DNA from: CAYQEC01 sp964416425
GTDB lineage: Bacteria; Actinomycetota; Acidimicrobiia; Spongiisociales; UBA5794
Direction: 5' to 3'
Length of the DNA stretch: 64,000 nucleotides
NCBI GenBank assembly: GCA_964416425.1
Contig: CAYQEC010000005.1
Span: forward strand, 1 to 64,000
How positions within the stretch are numbered: the stretch's first letter is position 1; every line of letters begins with the position of its first letter. The notes beneath the pieces are model-generated. The model did no database searches and was not told where the DNA came from. It saw only the letters and a list, made by a program, of their open reading frames with translations. Shown here piece after piece: positions 60,697-64,000 of this stretch. A program made the position numbers and the translations under genes.

Positions 60697-61958
60697 GCCG
60701 GAGTCTCCGAGGGCGGTGCGGTGGCACGGCGCCCGGCACCGAGGGTCGCCACCAGCACGTCGAGCGCCCTGGTGAACCGTCGCGCCGCCACCACCTCGCC
60801 CTGCCAGGCGGCCGTGCGCACCCGCGGCTCGTCGGGGAGAAAGCTCACCGAAGCGGCGGGGAAGGTACGGGTGATCTCCTCGATGAGCTCCCCCCGCTGG
60901 TAGATGCTGCGGGCGCACCGGTTCATCACCACGTGGACCGGCGCCGGCGACAGGGTCCGGGCGTCCCCGATCCAGGCCAGGGTGGCGGTGACGCCAGTGG
61001 GGGACGGCTCGCCGACGACGACCAGATGGTCAGCGGTCCCCACCAGGACCCGGGACACCCCGAAGCGGCCGGCCCCGGCCCCGAACGTGGTCAGGTCCTC
61101 CAGGTGGCGCCCGACCCGCACCACCACGTGGCGGAAGGCCGCCGCCAGCTCGGTCACGAGATCCAGCGCCTCGTCATCCCGGCACGCCTCCCATTCCCGC
61201 GGGCTGGGAAGCCCTCCGATGACGGCGAAGCCCTCCGGGTGGGAGGTGAAGGAGCCGTCGAGCGTGCCGCCGAAACGGAGACTCTCGACCGCGGTGAACA
61301 CGTTGGGGGTGAGGTCGAGGCCGAGCCGCTGGCACACCGCCGGTTCCAGGGTGTCGAAGTCGACCAGTACCGTCGACTGGGCACGGCGGGCGAAGCGGGC
61401 GGCGAGGCCGACGGCTACCTCGGTGGCGCCGCCCTGCCCACTCACGACCACGACGCCGCGGGCCCCGGCCTCGGACTCGGAGCGGATCGGGGACCCGGTG
61501 TCGTGCGGCCCCGAGGACTGGCCGCCCGGTGGCGTATCGTCCCGGCCCTCGACCGTCACGATCCCGGTGAAGGCCCGGTCGAACTGACGCTGCTCGGTGA
61601 TCGAGCGGATCCGGGCCAGGAAGTCGCGGGGGGAGGCGTCGGCCCGCAGGGTGTCGTCGACCCCCATGGCGAGCAACTTGTCCCGGCCCAGCTCGCCCCG
61701 CTCCCCGTCGTAGACGCCGATCACGATGCGGTGGCGTCCCTGCACCCGGGCCACCAGCCGCTGGCTGAGGAAGCTCGACGAGTCGTCGATGACGAGCACG
61801 TCGTAGTCGCTCTCGAGTGCGTCGCGGGTCGACAGCACCGTGCCGACCACCCGCACCCCGGCGTGGTCGCGGGCGTAGCTCATGAGATCGGCCACCCAGG
61901 GACGCTGCGACGAGCTGAGGGCGACCGCCGGCTCCCGCTGCATCGGCCGCGCCGTCAC
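60693..61958 (-). CDS. CpaE/TadZ-like localisation protein with degenerate P-loop
   Basis: 421 residues: a receiver-like N-terminal domain (VLVIDDSSSFLSQRLVARV) and a ParA-like C-terminal domain. The Walker A is SGQGGATEVAVGLA where active MinD/ParA proteins have a KGGxGKT-type loop, so both lysines are missing; VDFDTLEPAV replaces the Walker A' motif. TadZ proteins place the pilus machine, often with atypical ATP sites. GTG start; overlaps both neighbours by four bases. Confidence 0.82.
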   Translation of the reverse strand: MTARPMQREPAVALSSSQRPWVADLMSYARDHAGVRVVGTVLSTRDALESDYDVLVIDDSSSFLSQRLVARVQGRHRIVIGVYDGERGELGRDKLLAMGVDDTLRADASPRDFLARIRSITEQRQFDRAFTGIVTVEGRDDTPPGGQSSGPHDTGSPIRSESEAGARGVVVVSGQGGATEVAVGLAARFARRAQSTVLVDFDTLEPAVCQRLGLDLTPNVFTAVESLRFGGTLDGSFTSHPEGFAVIGGLPSPREWEACRDDEALDLVTELAAAFRHVVVRVGRHLEDLTTFGAGAGRFGVSRVLVGTADHLVVVGEPSPTGVTATLAWIGDARTLSPAPVHVVMNRCARSIYQRGELIEEITRTFPAASVSFLPDEPRVRTAAWQGEVVAARRFTRALDVLVATLGAGRRATAPPSETPA

Positions 61959-62692
61959 GACCCACCCTCTTCCGATGGCTCCGGCGCGGGGTCGCCGCCG
62001 GCGGTGGCCTGCTCCAAGGTGGGATCGGGCGCCCCGGTGGAGCGGATGAGATGAACCTCCCCCGAGTCGAGGGCGGCGGCGATCCGCAAGGCGTCCTCGT
62101 CGGTGACCGCCAGGGTCGGGGTCCAGCTCGAGGTGGCCCCGAGAGCCCGGGAGTCGACCGTGGGGGTGTCGATCACTTCGACGTCGACGGCGACGAAGCG
62201 GGCCAGGCCCGCCTCGACCACGACCACGTCGACCCGGTCGCCGCGGCGGAGGCTCCCTGCGACCGCCCGGCCCTTGTCGACGGGGACGCTCATCGCCCGA
62301 AGGCCGTCCTGGGTCTCCACCGCCCGGACGTCGGAGACCAGGATCGGCTCACCGGGAGCGATGGTACGGGTGGCGACGCTGCCGACCGCCGCCTCGATCT
62401 GGTCGGCAGCGAGCAGGTGGTCGGAGAGGAGCCGGTCGGCGGGGATGCGTCGCACGGTGACGAGACCGTCGGTGATCGCCATGCCGGAGCGGATCTCCCC
62501 GCCGGCGACGGCGACGGCGATCGTGGCCTGGTTGCCGCGGATCACCGCCAAGTTGAAGACGAGGGCGAGCAGCCCGGCGAGCACCATCAGCACGTGGCCC
62601 AACTTGACCCGCGACAGCGGGTTGCGTTTTGGCGGCTCCTGCTCTTCGAGCGCAGTCAGGCGGCCGCCAGTTCCGGTCGATCGCTCAGCCAC
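61955..62692 (-). CDS. CpaB/RcpC-like SAF-domain protein
   Basis: 245 residues: cytosolic N-terminus, one membrane helix (HVLMVLAGLLALVFNLAVI), a SAF domain (GGEIRSGMAITDGLVTVRRIPAD, RTIAPGEPILVSDV) and an RcpC/CpaB tail (LRRGDRVDVVVVEAG). First gene of the Tad operon. GTG at 62692 preferred because GGGAGGGGG precedes it; GTG at 62707 adds five residues. Confidence 0.82.
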   Translation of the reverse strand: MAERSTGTGGRLTALEEQEPPKRNPLSRVKLGHVLMVLAGLLALVFNLAVIRGNQATIAVAVAGGEIRSGMAITDGLVTVRRIPADRLLSDHLLAADQIEAAVGSVATRTIAPGEPILVSDVRAVETQDGLRAMSVPVDKGRAVAGSLRRGDRVDVVVVEAGLARFVAVDVEVIDTPTVDSRALGATSSWTPTLAVTDEDALRIAAALDSGEVHLIRSTGAPDPTLEQATAGGDPAPEPSEEGGS

Positions 62693-62818
62693 TTCCCCCT
62701 CCCCCACTCGGACTCATGGGTCCGCGGAGCCCGTCAGAATCGGCGCTGCGGCGGACCATACCAAGCCATGGAAAAGGCCACCAATCCGCAATGCCACCCT
62801 CGGTGGTCGCGTGACTCA

Positions 62819-62878
62819 TTGTGAGGCAATGCTATCCAACGTTAGAATACGTTATCATGTCTTGCATGCGCCAGGCAA
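62819..62878. promoter_or_regulatory. AT-rich divergent promoter island upstream of the Tad operon
   Basis: Minus strand: TTGCCT (62873-62878), 18 bases, TAACGT (62849-62854), reading towards the Tad operon with a leader of about 150 bases. Plus strand: TTGTGA (62819-62824), 18 bases, TAGAAT (62843-62848), with an ATG eight bases on that opens a 10-codon frame (MSCMRQAIRG). ACGTTA is directly repeated (62839-62844, 62849-62854). Confidence 0.45.
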
Positions 62879-62989
62879 TTCGTGGATAGCGAAAGGCGGC
62901 AGACCCGCTGCGGCCAGATGCGCCCCGGGGTGGGTCAGGAGTGAGCATCCATCAGCTGTCCGTACGATGCGCCTTCGCCACGTCGAGAA

Positions 62990-63100
62990 GTGATGGCCAC
63001 AGGAGCGCGAGACGAACGATGGAGCTTCCGCGTCACGCCGCGGAGCGGCACACTCGTGCGCCAAGCCGCCACTCGGCCCAACGCCAGGCCCTCAGTAGCG
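62990..63100 (+). pseudogene. Possible remnant of a DUF1778/RHH antitoxin gene
   Basis: The frame begins MATGARDERWSFRVTPRSG and continues TLVRQAA, matching the N-terminal ribbon-helix-helix pattern of DUF1778 antitoxins (RxERxxxRVTPxxxxLIxxAA). The frame then runs into the antisense nitroreductase gene with no family-like continuation, so the 3' part is probably missing. No toxin gene is present. The rest of the 399-base gap between the Tad operon and the nitroreductase gene holds only the promoter island. Confidence 0.35.
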
Positions 63101-63586
63101 TTCCTGGTGCACCAGCTCGGCGAGCGGCTTGCGGCCTCCTGCCCGGCGCGGACCCGCCGTGGGCTCCCGGTAGCCGAGGGCGACGGCGTAGCGGCAGCGC
63201 CGCCCCTCCCCCAGTCCCAGCACCTCGGCGGCGACCTCGGAGTGGTGCAGGGTGACCGGACAGCTCGCCACACCGATGGCGTCGGCGGCCAGCATGATGT
63301 TCTGCGCCAACCGGCCCGAGTCGAACTCGTTTCCTTCCGGCTCCTCGACGATGGCGATCACGGTCGGGGCATCGTGGACGGGCCGGGTGTAGTTGCCGGC
63401 CCGGCACAACTGCTCCTTCTGCTCCGGGTCCTGTATGACCACGAAGGCCCACTCCTGCCGGTTCTTCGAACTCCCGGTCCAGCGTGCCGCCTCCAGGATG
63501 GCCGTCAGGTCGTCGTCGGTGAGCTGGTCGGGGCGAAAGCCGCGGATTGCCCGTAGATGGAGGATCCGCCGGTACGTGTCGTTCAT
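63092..63586 (-). CDS. Nitroreductase family protein
   Basis: 164 residues, FMN-dependent nitroreductase fold. FMN-binding features include the N-terminal RAIRGFRPDQLTDDDL, ARWTGSSKNRQEWAFVV, and QNIMLAADAIGVASCPVTLHH near the middle. Substrate unknown; members reduce nitro groups, flavins or act in redox homeostasis. A TAGCCT box lies seven bases before the ATG. Confidence 0.87.
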   Translation of the reverse strand: MNDTYRRILHLRAIRGFRPDQLTDDDLTAILEAARWTGSSKNRQEWAFVVIQDPEQKEQLCRAGNYTRPVHDAPTVIAIVEEPEGNEFDSGRLAQNIMLAADAIGVASCPVTLHHSEVAAEVLGLGEGRRCRYAVALGYREPTAGPRRAGGRKPLAELVHQERY

Positions 63587-63593
63587 GGCACCG

Positions 63594-63599
63594 AGGCTA
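63594..63599 (-). promoter_or_regulatory. Leaderless -10 box, TAGCCT
   Basis: TAGCCT on the minus strand, seven bases before the nitroreductase ATG, overlapping the end of the upstream gene by three bases. Confidence 0.45.
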
Positions 63600-64000
63600 C
63601 CCGCTGCCGTCGCCCTTCGACCCCCGCGATCGCATCGAGCGCGACTCGAGCGGGCGCAAGACGAGCAGGGCGGTCAACATCCCGAGCAACGCCGCCGGCA
63701 GCAGGTTCAGGCGCATTTCCTCCACGATTCCGAGGAAGGCGAACCCGACCACCTCCAACGGAGTCGTCGGGTAGGACGCGGCACCCGCCCCGGTGACGAA
63801 GGACACCGGCGGCAGAGTGGGAACGGACGGTCGGGCATCTTCGGCCGGGGCCTCGCCCGCCGGAGGGTCAGCCCCCGGCGGTGGGGCCTCGTCGCCGACC
63901 AGCGTGGTGGTGGTGGTCATGGTGGTGGTCGTGGTCGCCGGGGGTGGGGCGGTAGTCGTGGGGGACGCCGGCGGGACCGTCGTAGTCGTGGTCGTCACCG
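63597..64000 (-). CDS. Thr-stalk membrane protein, 5' end outside window
   Basis: At least 133 residues; the frame is open to the window edge, so the N-terminus is missing. Visible are a Thr/Pro-rich stalk (TTTTTTV, PTTTAPPPATTTT), an acidic proline-rich segment, and one membrane helix near the C-terminus (LLPAALLGMLTALLVL) followed by basic residues (LESRSMRSRGSKG). This orientation suggests an exported protein held by a C-terminal anchor. Function unknown. Confidence 0.6.
   Translation of the reverse strand, partial: VTTTTTTVPPASPTTTAPPPATTTTTMTTTTTLVGDEAPPPGADPPAGEAPAEDARPSVPTLPPVSFVTGAGAASYPTTPLEVVGFAFLGIVEEMRLNLLPAALLGMLTALLVLRPLESRSMRSRGSKGDGSG

Overview
The window looks like a chromosomal segment of a high-GC Gram-positive bacterium, most likely an actinobacterium of the class Acidimicrobiia or a close relative. 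The reasons are the very high GC, the many GTG starts, the Thr-rich stalks after signal peptides and membrane anchors, a caa3-type oxidase set with CtaG, an actinobacterial Tad pilus locus, a CRP/GlxR-type box, and repeated -10 hexamers (TANNNT) lying 6-8 bases before start codons, as in leaderless mRNAs. The taxonomic placement is inference; there is no rRNA gene in the window.

Layout. 0-10 kb: C-terminal end of a CBS/TrkA-C channel protein, a class V aminotransferase, mannose-1-phosphate guanylyltransferase, zinc-ribbon membrane protein, LOG-like protein, HerA-like ATPase, a CBS protein and a primary-like sigma factor preceded by a perfect CRP-type palindrome. 10-18 kb: DUF255 thioredoxin-domain protein, then a cell-envelope block in which a CpsD-like domain with a lysine-less P-loop is fused to an LCP ligase and flanked by two paralogous membrane-anchored proteins. 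18-22.6 kb: cytochrome c oxidase operon (ctaC-D-E-F-G); the haem A genes ctaB and ctaA lie at 42-44 kb. 22.7-33 kb: TauE/SafE permease, an Xre/transmembrane protein, selC (tRNA-Sec) plus a nearby selC-derived element with a Cys anticodon, ferredoxin, MarR/MFS pair, CBS protein, HflX, another MFS protein, HIT hydrolase and PIN-PhoH.

33-42 kb: gpsA, an alkylation-repair group (Ada-AlkA fusion, Ogt, Tag), a repeat element, and a DAHP synthase-chorismate mutase fusion preceded by a Phe/Tyr-rich leader peptide and an attenuator hairpin; then small membrane proteins, a GNAT enzyme and an arsenic operon of an ArsR-arsenate reductase fusion plus a second arsenate reductase. 44-50 kb: a five-gene peptide-type ABC transporter of visibly lower GC whose binding protein appears circularly permuted. 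50-56 kb: ECF sigma factor with its partner, secreted and small proteins, and a second, type II, DAHP synthase. 56-62.7 kb: a compact Tad/Flp-type pilus operon with four-base overlaps. The window ends with a remnant, a nitroreductase and a truncated Thr-rich membrane protein.

Functional links: aromatic amino acid supply is served by two unrelated DAHP synthases, of which at least one looks attenuated by Phe/Tyr; aerobic respiration is covered by the oxidase and haem A genes; DNA alkylation damage by three enzymes, one of them in the same transcript as the attenuated DAHP synthase; surface structures by the LCP fusion block and the Tad pilus. The most unusual items are the permuted binding protein, the CpsD-LCP fusion with its paralogous partners, the leader-peptide attenuator, and the selC/selC-like pair.
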